Assembly: GCF_001612725.1 (NCBI RefSeq)
Contig: NZ_BDAZ01000070.1
Location: forward strand, 1-64,000
Direction of reading: 5' to 3'
Length of the DNA: 64,000 bases
Source: Nocardia anaemiae NBRC 100462
GTDB lineage: Bacteria; Actinomycetota; Actinomycetes; Mycobacteriales; Mycobacteriaceae
Below are positions 10,501 through 19,840 of the stretch, piece by piece. Below the pieces are notes generated by a model, which was not told the origin of the DNA, ran no database searches, and saw nothing but the letters and a program-made list of their open reading frames with translations. The position numbers and the translations under genes were made by a program. How positions within the stretch are numbered: position 1 is the stretch's first letter; each line of letters starts with the position of its first letter.

Positions 10501-13500
10501 CGGCCGTCGACCTGCCATACCCGCGCCCGCAACATGTCGTGGTGGTCGAGTATCGCGGTCAGCGTCGCGGCCAATCCGCTGCGATCGATATCCTCCGGCA
10601 GCGCGAGCACCAGGGTCTGCGCGAATCGGCCGAACGACCCGTTCTCGAGGAAACCAGCCAGCACCGGCGTGAGCGGGACATCGCCGACCCCGCCACCGGG
10701 CAACTCGGCCAGCACGACCGGCGCGGGATCCGTACCGAGCACCGCGACCCGCGCCAATCCCGCGACGGTCTTCTGCTCGAAGACATCGCGCGGGGTGAAG
10801 CCGATTCCGGCCGCCTTGGCCCGCGAAACCAACTGGATCGAGACGATGCTGTCGCCGCCGATGGCGAAGAAGGAGTCATCGGCTCCGACCTGCCGTACGC
10901 CGAGCACCTGCGCGAACAGCTCCGCGATCCGGGATTCCAGCGGGCTGGACGGTGCCCGCGAGACCGTGGCGGTGAACTGCGGTTCGGGCAGCGCCTTGCG
11001 GTCGAGCTTGCCGTTGCTGGTCAGCGGCACCGCATCGAGGATGACGACGGCCGAGGGCACCATATGCGAAGGCAGTACCCGCGCCGCGAATTCGGTGAGT
11101 CGGTCCGGGTCGACGATGCGGTCGGCCACCGGAAGCACATACGACACCAGTACCGTTGCGCCAGCGGCGGTTTCGCGACCGAGCGTGACCGCGAATGCGA
11201 CATCCTCGTGGCCGCCCAGCACCGTGTCGATCTCCCCGAGTTCGACACGGAAGCCACGCACCTTCACCTGGAAGTCGCTGCGCCCCAGATAATCCAGCTC
11301 CCACTGCCCCGCCGGAGTCGCGTACCAGCGGACCAGGTCACCGGTGCGGTACATCCGGGCACCCGGCGCACCCCACGGGTTGGCGACGAAACGTTCCGCG
11401 GACAGTCCGGCTCGATTGCGATAGCCGCGGGCGAGTGCGCCGCCCGCCAGATAGAGCTCACCCATCACCCCTGGCGGTACCGGGTTCAGCCTGGTGTCCA
11501 GCACCAAGGCGGACATGCCACGTACCGGACTGCCGATCGTAATGCGCTGTCCCGCAGTCAATTCCGCATAGGACGAGATAATGGTGGTCTCGGTCGGGCC
11601 GTAGCCGTTGTAATACCTGCGGCCGGGCTGCCACTTGGCCAGCAGTTCCGGTGTGGTGACATCGCCACCGACGGAGAGCATTTCGAGGTGTTCGAGTCCG
11701 GTCGGATCGACCGTGCCCAGGACCGCCGGTGTGATGATCGCGTGCGTCACCTGCTCGTTGCGCAGCAGGTCACCCAGTTCGTGCCCGCCCGCAACCGTTG
11801 ACGGCACGATCACCAGCGTCGCGCCGACCGAGAAGGCGCACAGCCATTCCAGCACCGACGGGTCGAAGCTCGGCGCGCAGATATGCAGGAAGCGGCGGTT
11901 GGGCGCCAAACGGTAGAGCTCGATCGCGTGTTCCAGTAGGCCGCCGAGTCCGGCGTGGGTCACCGTGACACCCTTGGGCATACCGGTCGAACCCGAGGTG
12001 TAGATGACGTAGGCCGGATTGTGCAGGCGCAGTGGGGTGATCCGGTCCACGTCGGTGATCGGTGCGGCGGATCGGTTGGCGCACAATGCCTCCGTCGCGC
12101 GATCGCCGAGCGCGAGCCACGGCACGTCATCGGGGAGGGCACCGAGGTGTTCGACCGAGGTCAGTCCGATGACCGCGGCCGAGTCGGTCAGCAGGTACCG
12201 GATCCGTTCCAGCGGATGGGTTGGATCGATCGGCACATGTGCGCCACCGGCCTTCGCGACGGCCAGCACGGCGGCAACCATCTCGTAGGAGCGCGGAAAT
12301 GCCAGCGCGACAAGCGTTTCCGGGCCGACGCCGCGCTCGATCAGCACCCTGGCCAACCGCGACGAGTACCGATCGAGTTCGCGGTAGCTGATCGAGCGGC
12401 CCGCGTACCGGATCGCGACCCGGTCCGCCCCCAGGCGCAACCCGCGCAACAGCAGATCGGGCAGCAGCCCACCCGCCATCACATGATCCGGCTGCACCCT
12501 GGTCAGGAATTCGACCTCGGATTCGGCCATCAGCGGCAGATCACCCACCGGTGTCTGCGCGTTCGCGACGATCGCGGTGAGCAGCCGCACGAACCGATCC
12601 GCGAATACCCGCACCGTTTCGCCGTCGAAGAGGTCCCGCGCATAGGTGAACGCGGCGAACATGCCCGAACTCGACTCGCGAACCGCCAGCGACAGATCGA
12701 ATTTCTCTATAACGAGATCGAAATCCACTGGGGCGACCCGCAACCCGGGCAGCTCGAAGGAATTGTCCGGCAGATTCTCGAACGTAAGCGCCACCTGGAA
12801 CAGCGGATGCCGTGCCGTGGACCGTTCCGGTTCGAGTAGATCCACCAAGCGCTCGAACGGAATATCCGCGTGCGCGAAGGCCTGTAGATCCACATCCTTG
12901 GCATGAGCAAGCAGGTCGGCGAAGGTGCTGGCGCCGGATACCTCGGTGCGCAGCACGAGCGTATTCACGAACATGCCGATGACATCGTCGAGTTCGGCCT
13001 CACCACGCCCGGCGACCGGCGTGCCGATGGCGATATCGTCGGTGCCCGACAGGCGCGCCAGCAGTACCGCGAGCGCGGCGTGCAGCACCATGAACAGGGT
13101 GGCATTGTGCTCGCGGGCCAATCGCACCAGCGCCGCGTGCAACTGCGCATCGATCGGAATATCGCACCGGCCGCCGACGAACGAGGGGACCGCGGGCCGA
13201 ATCCGATCCGAGGGCAGGTTCAGCTCATCCGGCAGCTCGGCCAGGGCCTGCCGCCAATACGATACCTGTTGTCCAGCAAGCGAATCCGGATCCGATTCCG
13301 AGCCGAGAACGGCCCGCTGCCACAGCGCGAAGTCGGCGTACTGCACTGGCAATGGCGTCCACGTGGGAGTGGATCCGCCGGTGCGCGCGATATAGGCCTG
13401 CATCAGATCGCGGGTCAGCGGACCCATGGACCAGCCGTCGGCGCTGATGTGATGGGCCACCAGCACCAGCACGTATTCGCCTTCGCAGCGCAGCAATTCC

Positions 13501-16500
13501 GCGCGTACCGGCACTTCGGCGGTGACATCGAAACCCGCACCGACCAGCTCCACGATTCGATCCCGCAGCTCATCGGCAGCGACATCCACCGCGATCAGAT
13601 CCGGAACCGCCTGTCCCACAGGCAGAATCACCTGGTACGCGATACCGCCGCGAGACGGATACACGGTGCGCAGCACCTCATGCCTGGCCACCACATCGGC
13701 GACCGCCGACCGCAGCGCATCGATATCCAGCGCACCGGTCAGTCGCACCGCGACCGGCACGTTGTAAGCGGCCGATTCGGTATCGAACTGGTTCAGGAAC
13801 CACATTCGCTGCTGTGCCAGCGACAACGGCACCCGGTCCGGCCGCATCCCCGCGGTCAATCGCAGCCGTCGACCGGAGCCGACCCGCTGCTCCACTCGAA
13901 CCGCCAGTGCCGCGACGGTGGTCGCCTCGAACAACACCCGCACCGGCACCTGCGTATCGAGCGCGGCCCCCAGCCGCGCCGCCACCTGGGTGGCGATCAG
14001 CGAATTGCCGCCGAGTGCGAAGAAGTCGTCATCGATCCCGACCCGATCCACCCCGAGCACATCGGCGAACACCCCGGCGACGATCTCCTCGATCGGCGTC
14101 GAGGGCGCACGGAAGACCTGGGTCTCGAACTCCGGTGCGGGCAGAGCCTTTCGATCCAGCTTGCCGTTGGCATTGCGCGGCAGCGCGGGCAGCACCACGT
14201 AGGCGTCGGGCACCATATAGGAGGGCAGCACGTGGGCCAGCGCCGACTTCACCTGTGCCGCATCGATATCGACGCCCACCAGATACGCGACGATCCGATC
14301 ACCGGTGCGCTGATCGACATCGGCGATTACCGCGGCCTGCGCGACCTCCGGCAGCGCGACCAAGGCCGCCTCGATCTCCCCCAGCTCGATCCGGAACCCA
14401 CGGATCTTCACCTGGAAGTCGGTGCGACCGCGATACTCCAACTCACCCGCGGCATTCCAGGCCACCAGATCACCCGTGCGGTACATCCGAGCACCCGACT
14501 CGAACGGATTCGCGACGAACCGCTCCGCCGTCAGATCGACCCGCCCGAAGTAGCCGCGCGCCAATTGCGCACCGGCCAAATACAATTCACCGGAAACACC
14601 CACCGGCACCGGACGCAACCGCGAATCCAGCACATAGACGCGGCTGTTCCACTCCGGAGCGCCGATCGATACCGAGGCCGTATCCGCGTCGGTCACCCGA
14701 TGGTTGGTGACCGAGACCGCCGCCTCGGTCGGCCCGTAGAGATTGAACAGTTCCTTCTGCGGATAGATCTCCCGGAAGCGCTGTGCCAGTCCCGCGGGCA
14801 GCGCCTCACCGATCACCAGCACCCGCCGCAAGGTGAACGGCAGCCGACCGGTCAACAGCGCGTCCAGCATCGACGGCACCACATGCAGCGTCGTCACCGA
14901 CTCGCGTGCCATCAGATCGTTCAGGTAGGCCGGATCGCGATGCCCGTCCGGGTGGGCCAGTATCAATCGCCCGCCGAATACGGCCGCCGACCAGAACTCC
15001 CACACCGAAAGATCGAAGGTCGCGGCGGTCTTCAACAACACCGCATCGCCTGGTCCGAGCGCGAATTCGATTGTCTTCCACAGTAATTGGTTGACAATCG
15101 CGGCATGCGATACCGCGACGCCCTTGGGTCGACCCGTCGAACCCGACGTGAAGATCACATACGCGGTATTCGCCGCACGCAGCGGCCGCACCCGCTCATC
15201 ATCGCGGATCGGCCCCTCTGGAAGCCGCCCGAGATCGAGCCGGTCCAGTCGTACCACCGGTGCCAGCTCGGTTTCGAAACCCGCTGCCGCATTGGTCAAT
15301 ACGCAGACCGGTGCCGCGGTACCCAGAATGTAGTCGGTCCGCGCCGCGGCCTGGTCCGGATCCACCGGCACATACGCGGCACCGGCCTTGGCCACCGCGT
15401 ACATCGCGACAACCAGATCCACCGACCTCCGGAAGGCGAGCACCACCCGCGCCTCCGGCCCCACACCCCGCGAAATCAGGTGCCGTGCCAGCCGGTTCAC
15501 CCGGGCATCGAGCTCGGCATAGGTCACCGGTTCGCCGTCCGCGCCCATCAGCGCCACCCCGCCCGGTGTCGCGGCCACGGTCGCATCCAAAAGCGATACC
15601 AGCGTTGCCGTCGCATCCACCGCATGGTCGGTCGCATTGCGGCCGGATACCAGCTCGGCCCGTTCGGCGGCGTCGAGCAATCGCAGGTCACCGACGATGG
15701 TGCCCGGTGCGGCGGCGATCTCGCCGAGCAGGCGCGCGAACCGAGCTACGAAGCCCCGCACTGTCGAATCGTCGAACAGGTCGTGCGCATAGGTGACGGC
15801 ACCGTGGATACCCGCGGGCCGACCCGTCTGGTCGTACTGATCGCCGATGATCCAGTGCAGATCGAACTGCGAGACCGCGGCATCGAAGTCGACAGCCGAT
15901 ACGGTCAGTCCGGGCAGCTCCAGAGTCGTCGCGGCCAGATTCTGGAACGACAATCCCACCTGGAACAACGGGTGCCGTGCGGTCGAGCGAACCGGATTCA
16001 GCACCTCGACGAGTCGTTCGAACGGCACATCGGCGTTGGCGAAGGCCCCGAGATCCGTCTCGCGCTGCCGCGCGAGCAATTCGGTGAACGGCGCGGATTC
16101 ATCGACCCGGGTCCGGAACACCAGGGTATTGACGAACATGCCGATCAGTTCGTCCAGCGCCGCCTCACCACGACCGGCCATGGGTGTGCCGACGGCTAGG
16201 TCATCGGTGCCCGCCAACCGGGCCAGCAGTACGGCCAAGGCCGCGTGCACGACCATGAACAGCGTCGCACCCTCGGCACGCGCCAATTCCACCAGCGCCC
16301 GATGGGTTTCGGCATCGATATGCACCGCAACCTTGCCACCGGCGAAGGACTGCACCGGCGGCCGCGGCCGATCCGTCGGCAGCTCCAGCTGGTCGGGCAG
16401 TTCGGCGAGTGCGTCGCGCCAGTAGGCGATCTGTCCGGCCGCCAACGACTGCGGATCGTCCTCACTGCCCAGCAGCTCACGCTGCCAGATGCTGTAGTCC

Positions 16501-18878
16501 GCGTACTGCACCGGCAGCGGTGCCCAGCCCGGCGCGGAACCGGCCGACCGAGCGGCGTAGGCGGTCATCAGATCACGTGTCAACGGACCCATCGAGGTGC
16601 CGTCACCGGCGATATGGTGTACCACCAACGCCAATACGAATTCGGCAGGCTCGTCCTCGACCTCGAACAAGCCGACTCGCAGCGGCACCTCGGCGGTGAC
16701 ATCGAATGTGGTCGAAAGCAGTTCGCGCACAGCGGATTCGAGCTGATCGGCCGCGACCGTCTCGACCGTCAGCTCGGGCGCCGATTCATCCGCGGGCAAT
16801 ATCAGCTGCACCGGACCGGCGTCGGTGTCGGGATACACCGTGCGCAGAACCTCGTGTCGCGCAACCAGATCCGCGACCGCCGCCCGCAGCGCGGCCACAT
16901 CCAGCGCACCGCTCAACCGCACCGCGGCCGGAATGTTGTAGGCCGCCGATGCGGGATCGAACCGGTTCAGGAACCACATCCGCTGCTGGGCAAGCGACAG
17001 CGGAATCGCCTCCGGGCGCGGACCGGCAACCAATGCCTTGCGGTCACCCGCCCCCGCATGTTGCGCCACCGCGGCGGCCAGTCCGGCGACGGTCGGCGTC
17101 TCGAAGAGCAGACGCACCGGAATTCTGGCATCGAGCACCGCACCGAGGCGCGCCATCAGCTGGGTGCCGATAAGCGAATTGCCACCGAGTGCGAAGAAGT
17201 CGTCATCGGCGCCGACCGGCACCTCGAGGGCGAGGACCTCGGCGAAGAGTTCGGCGACTACCGGCTCGATGGCACCCGATGGGGGGCGGAAAGTCTTGGT
17301 GCGCAACTGCGGCGCGGGCAGTGCCCGCCGATCCAACTTGCCGACCGGGGTCAGCGGGATCTCGTCGAGCACCATAATCGCGCTGGGCACCATATGGGCT
17401 GGCAGTTTGCTCGCGGCCAACTCGGTCAGTTCCGCCGTATCGATGGTGACACCATCGACTGCACGCACATACGACACCAGAATCGTTGCGCCACTGACCT
17501 GTTCGTGACCGATGGTGACCACGAAATCGACGCCGTCATGTGCGGCGAGCACCGCATCGATCTCGCCGAGTTCGATGCGGAAACCACGGATCTTCACCTG
17601 GAAATCATTGCGCCCCAGGTATTCCAGCTCTCGCTCGGCCGTCCAGCGCACCAGATCGCCGGTGCGGTAGAGCCGCGAACCGGGCTCGCCGAACGGATCG
17701 GCCACGAACCGAGCGGCGGTCAGTCCCGGCCGGTCGTGATAGCCGCGCGCCACCTGCGCGCCGGAAATATAGAGTTCGCCGACGACCCGGCCCGGCACCG
17801 GCGCGAGCTCCTCATCCAGCACATATTCGGTGATCCCGCGGATCGGCCCACCGATGGTCACCGGTTCGCCCGGTACCAGCGGTGCGCTGATATTCGTCAT
17901 GATCGTGGTCTCGGTCGGGCCGTAGCCATTGAAGAATTCCCGGGTCCGGCCATCAGCGATCGGCGATACCCAGCGCCGCACCAACTCCGGCGGGCAGGCC
18001 TCACCGCCCGCGACCACGACGCGCAGCTCGTCCAGCCCGTCGGTGGGCAGCGAGGCGAGCGCGGCCGGGGTGATGAATGCGTGCGTCACCCGCTCCCGGC
18101 GCAGCAGTGCGGCCAGTTCCGCGCCGCCGTACACCGTCGGCGCGGCGACGACCATGGTCGCGCCCCGACTCAGCGCGAGCAGCAATTCCAATACCGACGC
18201 GTCGAACGAGGGCGAGGCGAAATGCAATGTGCGCGAATCGGAGCTGAGTGTGTAGCGTTCGCGCTGCTCATCACAGAAATTCGAGAGCCCGGCCTGGGTG
18301 ACGACCACACCCTTGGGCGCTCCGGTCGATCCGGAGGTGTAGATGACATAGGCCGGATGCTCGGCACGCAATTGCCGGGTCCGATCCGCGTAGGTGATCG
18401 GTTCCGCCGAATATGCCGCGATATCCGGGTTATCGATGGCGAGCCAGTCCGGACCGTCGGGCAGATCCACCGCCGCGACGCCAAGGCCCAGCTCCGCAAC
18501 GGTAAGACCCAATGCCGCACCGGAATCCGACAGCATGTGGGCGATGCGACCGGCGGGATAGTTCGGATCGACGGGCACGAATCCGGCACCGGCCTTGGCG
18601 ATCGCCCACACCGCGACAACCGATTCCACCGATCGCGGAATACCGACCGCGACCAAATCCTCCGGGCCGATACCGCGTTCGATCAGCAAGCGCGCCAAGC
18701 GGTTCGACCGATCATCGAGCTCGGCATAACTCAGCTGCGCCAATGTCATCGTCGCATCCGCCAACACGACCGCGGATCCGGCCGGATTGGCCTCCACGGC
18801 CGTGGTGAGCAATTGCGGCAGGGTCTTGATCCGCGGGCCTCGAGTCCGGTTGGGCCGCTCGCGATTCGGGCGCGTCAT
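4560..18878 (-). CDS. Non-ribosomal peptide synthetase, A-T-C-A-T-C-A-T-E-C-(half C)-A-T-TE
   Basis: A 4772-residue NRPS. Approximate residue positions: A 20-520 (TSGSTGAPKG near 183), T near 566 (LGGNSL), C 625-1080 (HHIAGDG near 755), A 1090-1575, T near 1623, C 1690-2120 (HHISADG near 1812), A 2130-2630, T near 2675 with GGDSI, E 2735-3170 (HHYVIDGVSW near 2863, FNYLGR near 3083), C 3210-3630 (HHILLDG near 3344), an extra C-terminal half of a C domain 3640-3890, A 3900-4405, T near 4453 (GGNSL), TE 4480-4772 with GWSMG. The GGDSI carrier before E and the C after E fit D-residue incorporation. By motif spacing, the last A pocket reads D-F-W-N-V-G-M-V-H, very close to the known Thr code. The others read about DALFVAGIM, DLWHLILVS and DPLILVGII, which I cannot assign. 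It starts with an A domain, so it must receive its chain from the C domain ending the upstream NRPS, 128 bases away. Confidence 0.95.
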   Translation of the reverse strand: MTRPNRERPNRTRGPRIKTLPQLLTTAVEANPAGSAVVLADATMTLAQLSYAELDDRSNRLARLLIERGIGPEDLVAVGIPRSVESVVAVWAIAKAGAGFVPVDPNYPAGRIAHMLSDSGAALGLTVAELGLGVAAVDLPDGPDWLAIDNPDIAAYSAEPITYADRTRQLRAEHPAYVIYTSGSTGAPKGVVVTQAGLSNFCDEQRERYTLSSDSRTLHFASPSFDASVLELLLALSRGATMVVAAPTVYGGAELAALLRRERVTHAFITPAALASLPTDGLDELRVVVAGGEACPPELVRRWVSPIADGRTREFFNGYGPTETTIMTNISAPLVPGEPVTIGGPIRGITEYVLDEELAPVPGRVVGELYISGAQVARGYHDRPGLTAARFVADPFGEPGSRLYRTGDLVRWTAERELEYLGRNDFQVKIRGFRIELGEIDAVLAAHDGVDFVVTIGHEQVSGATILVSYVRAVDGVTIDTAELTELAASKLPAHMVPSAIMVLDEIPLTPVGKLDRRALPAPQLRTKTFRPPSGAIEPVVAELFAEVLALEVPVGADDDFFALGGNSLIGTQLMARLGAVLDARIPVRLLFETPTVAGLAAAVAQHAGAGDRKALVAGPRPEAIPLSLAQQRMWFLNRFDPASAAYNIPAAVRLSGALDVAALRAAVADLVARHEVLRTVYPDTDAGPVQLILPADESAPELTVETVAADQLESAVRELLSTTFDVTAEVPLRVGLFEVEDEPAEFVLALVVHHIAGDGTSMGPLTRDLMTAYAARSAGSAPGWAPLPVQYADYSIWQRELLGSEDDPQSLAAGQIAYWRDALAELPDQLELPTDRPRPPVQSFAGGKVAVHIDAETHRALVELARAEGATLFMVVHAALAVLLARLAGTDDLAVGTPMAGRGEAALDELIGMFVNTLVFRTRVDESAPFTELLARQRETDLGAFANADVPFERLVEVLNPVRSTARHPLFQVGLSFQNLAATTLELPGLTVSAVDFDAAVSQFDLHWIIGDQYDQTGRPAGIHGAVTYAHDLFDDSTVRGFVARFARLLGEIAAAPGTIVGDLRLLDAAERAELVSGRNATDHAVDATATLVSLLDATVAATPGGVALMGADGEPVTYAELDARVNRLARHLISRGVGPEARVVLAFRRSVDLVVAMYAVAKAGAAYVPVDPDQAAARTDYILGTAAPVCVLTNAAAGFETELAPVVRLDRLDLGRLPEGPIRDDERVRPLRAANTAYVIFTSGSTGRPKGVAVSHAAIVNQLLWKTIEFALGPGDAVLLKTAATFDLSVWEFWSAAVFGGRLILAHPDGHRDPAYLNDLMARESVTTLHVVPSMLDALLTGRLPFTLRRVLVIGEALPAGLAQRFREIYPQKELFNLYGPTEAAVSVTNHRVTDADTASVSIGAPEWNSRVYVLDSRLRPVPVGVSGELYLAGAQLARGYFGRVDLTAERFVANPFESGARMYRTGDLVAWNAAGELEYRGRTDFQVKIRGFRIELGEIEAALVALPEVAQAAVIADVDQRTGDRIVAYLVGVDIDAAQVKSALAHVLPSYMVPDAYVVLPALPRNANGKLDRKALPAPEFETQVFRAPSTPIEEIVAGVFADVLGVDRVGIDDDFFALGGNSLIATQVAARLGAALDTQVPVRVLFEATTVAALAVRVEQRVGSGRRLRLTAGMRPDRVPLSLAQQRMWFLNQFDTESAAYNVPVAVRLTGALDIDALRSAVADVVARHEVLRTVYPSRGGIAYQVILPVGQAVPDLIAVDVAADELRDRIVELVGAGFDVTAEVPVRAELLRCEGEYVLVLVAHHISADGWSMGPLTRDLMQAYIARTGGSTPTWTPLPVQYADFALWQRAVLGSESDPDSLAGQQVSYWRQALAELPDELNLPSDRIRPAVPSFVGGRCDIPIDAQLHAALVRLAREHNATLFMVLHAALAVLLARLSGTDDIAIGTPVAGRGEAELDDVIGMFVNTLVLRTEVSGASTFADLLAHAKDVDLQAFAHADIPFERLVDLLEPERSTARHPLFQVALTFENLPDNSFELPGLRVAPVDFDLVIEKFDLSLAVRESSSGMFAAFTYARDLFDGETVRVFADRFVRLLTAIVANAQTPVGDLPLMAESEVEFLTRVQPDHVMAGGLLPDLLLRGLRLGADRVAIRYAGRSISYRELDRYSSRLARVLIERGVGPETLVALAFPRSYEMVAAVLAVAKAGGAHVPIDPTHPLERIRYLLTDSAAVIGLTSVEHLGALPDDVPWLALGDRATEALCANRSAAPITDVDRITPLRLHNPAYVIYTSGSTGMPKGVTVTHAGLGGLLEHAIELYRLAPNRRFLHICAPSFDPSVLEWLCAFSVGATLVIVPSTVAGGHELGDLLRNEQVTHAIITPAVLGTVDPTGLEHLEMLSVGGDVTTPELLAKWQPGRRYYNGYGPTETTIISSYAELTAGQRITIGSPVRGMSALVLDTRLNPVPPGVMGELYLAGGALARGYRNRAGLSAERFVANPWGAPGARMYRTGDLVRWYATPAGQWELDYLGRSDFQVKVRGFRVELGEIDTVLGGHEDVAFAVTLGRETAAGATVLVSYVLPVADRIVDPDRLTEFAARVLPSHMVPSAVVILDAVPLTSNGKLDRKALPEPQFTATVSRAPSSPLESRIAELFAQVLGVRQVGADDSFFAIGGDSIVSIQLVSRAKAAGIGFTPRDVFEQKTVAGLARVAVLGTDPAPVVLAELPGGGVGDVPLTPVLAGFLENGSFGRFAQTLVLALPEDIDRSGLAATLTAILDHHDMLRARVWQVDGRWWQQVAAPGTLDVLLSEVDVPDEAELNRIGNAAVASALATLDPATGRMVAFSWLRRSNARDLLIVAAHHYVIDGVSWRILIPDLITAWAQRCAGMAIALPPVGTSFRRWAHGLVEAAGSPSRMAELDYWRTVLATPDPLLGSRALDPAVDTHATVRQLTVEVPVDVADAVLTTVPALYRGGVNDGLLAALAMAVRTWRTRRGIDLPVTRIRLEGHGREEATVPGADLTRTVGWFTSVYPVALDLTGVADETAAVLRSVKEQLLAVPDRGIGFGLLRQRNSDLTGDIGQIGFNYLGRVSTGGAAELTDPAWLPSGDLGDLEDGQDPALPASAVVDINAIVVDTDTGPRMDVVFKYAGEILDAASVRELADDWLTALTAVARHVADPNAGGLTPSDVPLVSTTQHELDTWRANYPGLVDVLPLSPLQTGLLFLMEMLAESVDPYVIQVAVELSGEFELDRLRRAAQAVLDRHANLRSAFTFGANGKPVQLIADGVHVPWRVVSEVPDADLPELLTADQRTGFDAALAPLLRFTVYRTVSGGTHLVLTAHHILLDGWSMPLLMKDLLILYATRSDTALLPAARPYRDYLAWLSRQDREATLRAWQTALAEVAPTLLAPALVRPTVADNGFGRSVFELSATETAALTSFAAATEVTVNTVLQAAWGVVVAGITERDDVVFGVTVSGRPPQLDGVDAMVGLFVNTIPVRVRFDSRTTVPQLLTELQAEQAALLEHHYLGLADVQAIAGGSELFDTLVAYESYPIDADGLRQAGSAVDGLVVGGVNSVDYTHYPVTVRAELGAELRVELLYRGDAVADSAARALTQRLRTVLGAFVNGDSVAAVRDSAESDVLTQVRYWRTTLAGLPDELTLPMDRPRSTVPSYERGQVELKIGVHLHHELRRLAETRNTSIFVVAHAAFAVLLARLSGTTDIAIGAPASGATFGELVAAVGPTDAAGISGTTFDNTVVLRTEYSPGVTFDDLLASVVAADAAAFAHADVPFAQLVELLDPVQMTGRHPLFQVAMGHHTTDPFTIDLRLSLNERIGPRGETQGVQAEFTYATDLFDAVTVQGFADRFARILSAVVADAAVIVGDIELLGSNERTRVLREWNSRGAWVPAATLPELIADQARRRPDAVAVRFGDTALSFAELRRRANRVARALIAAGAGPESLVAVAVPRTEELPVALLGVLTAGAAYLPIDITYPAQRLAFVLSDAVPVCVLTTAEQRADVPVGELPVILLEATTEFDDRPVSDADRIAPLLPDHLAYVIYTSGSTGVPKGVGVAHRNVVELCANTQPLFGFDETDVWTLFHSFAFDFSVWELWCALATGGAVVVVDYATSRAPELFRELLIREQVTVLNQTPSAFYQLIEADRAANGDREFALRHVVFGGEALDLRQLRRWYERHDVDAPRLVNMYGITETTVHVSFLALDKQIADSPDSLIGRALPGLDGYVLDERLHPVPVGTPGEIYVAGAQLSRGYLGRPGLAAARFVANPFGAPGSRMYRTGDLGRWGHSGLAYAGRSDQQVQLRGFRIELGEIESALLRCPGVSQAVVLVRSSERLGDQLVGYVVPAAGASIDPDELRVQVAEFLTGYMVPAAIVVLDVMPLTPNGKLDRRALPEPAYEARQYRAPATPIEETVAAAFAEVLDLDRFGMDDNFFERGGNSLIATKLTARLSSLLGEKIPVMRIFTAPTPADFLAELARRAGGQVEGEAAFDVVLPLRATGTADPLFCIHPVSGIAWSFAGLAAYLDSDRPIYGIQAPTLAAPAVLPDTIEEWAAIYVDAIRSVQPKGPYHLIGWSMGGVFAHEIAVQLQRAGQRVATLAVMDSYMADPPDERAQGGGSPVPVAELIGGLLGEQAGDLGFAEDLDLAQLAERLVELPEPFASFGSDRFTRVLDTAVHSVVLRNSYQPVRFHGDVIYFTAASDDPTGSIGASIWASVVDGTVDNRAVPTTHWQMTAAPGLAEIGKVLTEVWHETPPETDD
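7190..7980 (-). other. Half condensation domain inside the NRPS
   Basis: Between the C domain that follows the epimerase (ending near 7985) and the last A domain lies an extra block of about 260 residues that matches only the C-terminal lobe of a C domain. It starts at RYWRTTLAGLPDELTLPMDR, passes HAAFAVLLARLSGTTDIAIG and HADVPFAQLVELLDPVQMTG, and ends with ADRFARILSAVV. The N-terminal lobe with the catalytic HHxxxDG motif is missing, so this block cannot catalyse condensation by the known mechanism. It looks like the residue of a domain replacement or duplication at this site. Confidence 0.85.
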
Positions 18879-19006
18879 GCGCCGAGCCCCTGTCGCGCAC
18901 CGCGCGCGAACGCCAACACACCTTCGAACAAGCCGAGCATTTCCGGGACTACTTCCTAGCGTTTGTCGTTACATCTCAACCACCCCCCCCATGCACCGTC
19001 ATCTAC

Positions 19007-19840
19007 TCAGCTCGACACCACCGGCAGCAGTTCATCCAAGGGCACGATTTCGGCCGATTCCGGCACCGCGACCTCGGCGGAGCCGACCTGCTCGAGCACC
19101 ACCGCGCGCAGATCCGCCAGCTGGGCGGTATCGATGGCGGCCAATGCGGCCCGATCGACGATCAGATGCGTCACCCATTCCTCGGCGAGCGAGGCACTCA
19201 GGTCTTCAATGTTCGGCACCACGATCATTCCGGCCCCGGTCGCACCGGCGCTCACCAACTCCAGCAATCTCGCCGCCGAATCGGACCGGCCGTGCTCGAA
19301 GGTGCGCGATTCGAAGGTCAGGCCGGTGCGAACGCGCAGCCGATCGGCCGCGACGGCCAACTCGTCGTAGCTCATCCGCACCCCGGCCGCGGCGATGACG
19401 AGCGCCGGATCGGACCCGCTGAGCACCCCGGTCCGATTCGCGTGGTTGACCGGTCGCAGTGATTGCGCGGAGATTTCGGCGCTGGTCGCCGCATCGTCGA
19501 GGCGCAGCCATTCGACGCCGTCACCGATCGGATTCGCACCGGTGGTCAACCCGACCCGCACCGATGGCTCATCCGGTATCGAGGACTCGTCCGCGGGTAG
19601 CAATACCAGCGCAGCACCCGTCTTGAGCACCGCCCATGCGGCCACCGCCCAATCGACGCCGCGGTCCAGCCGGACCGCCACCCCCGTCCCCGGACCGCAA
19701 CCACGCCCGATCAGCACCCTGGCCAGCTGAGACGACTTGGCATCGAGTTTCCGGTAGGGCATTTCCTCATCGCCCCACACCAGCGCGGGCGCGTCCGGAT
19801 CGTCCTCCACCGCGGCGGTCAGCAGGTGGGTCAGCTCGGT
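19007..19840 (-). other. Vestigial adenylation domain at NRPS C-terminus
   Basis: The last about 275 residues still align with the N-terminal part of an A domain (HLLTAAVEDDPDAPALVWGD, then SSQLARVLIGRGCGPGTGVA). The ATP-binding core motif TSGSTGxPKG is replaced by unrelated sequence around ALVIAAAGVRMSYDE. The chain stops at DLRAVVLEQ, before the NxYGPTE, TGD and PxGK motifs. It cannot activate an amino acid by the known mechanism. The next protein begins with an intact A domain, so this piece may now act only as a linker or docking region. Confidence 0.85.
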
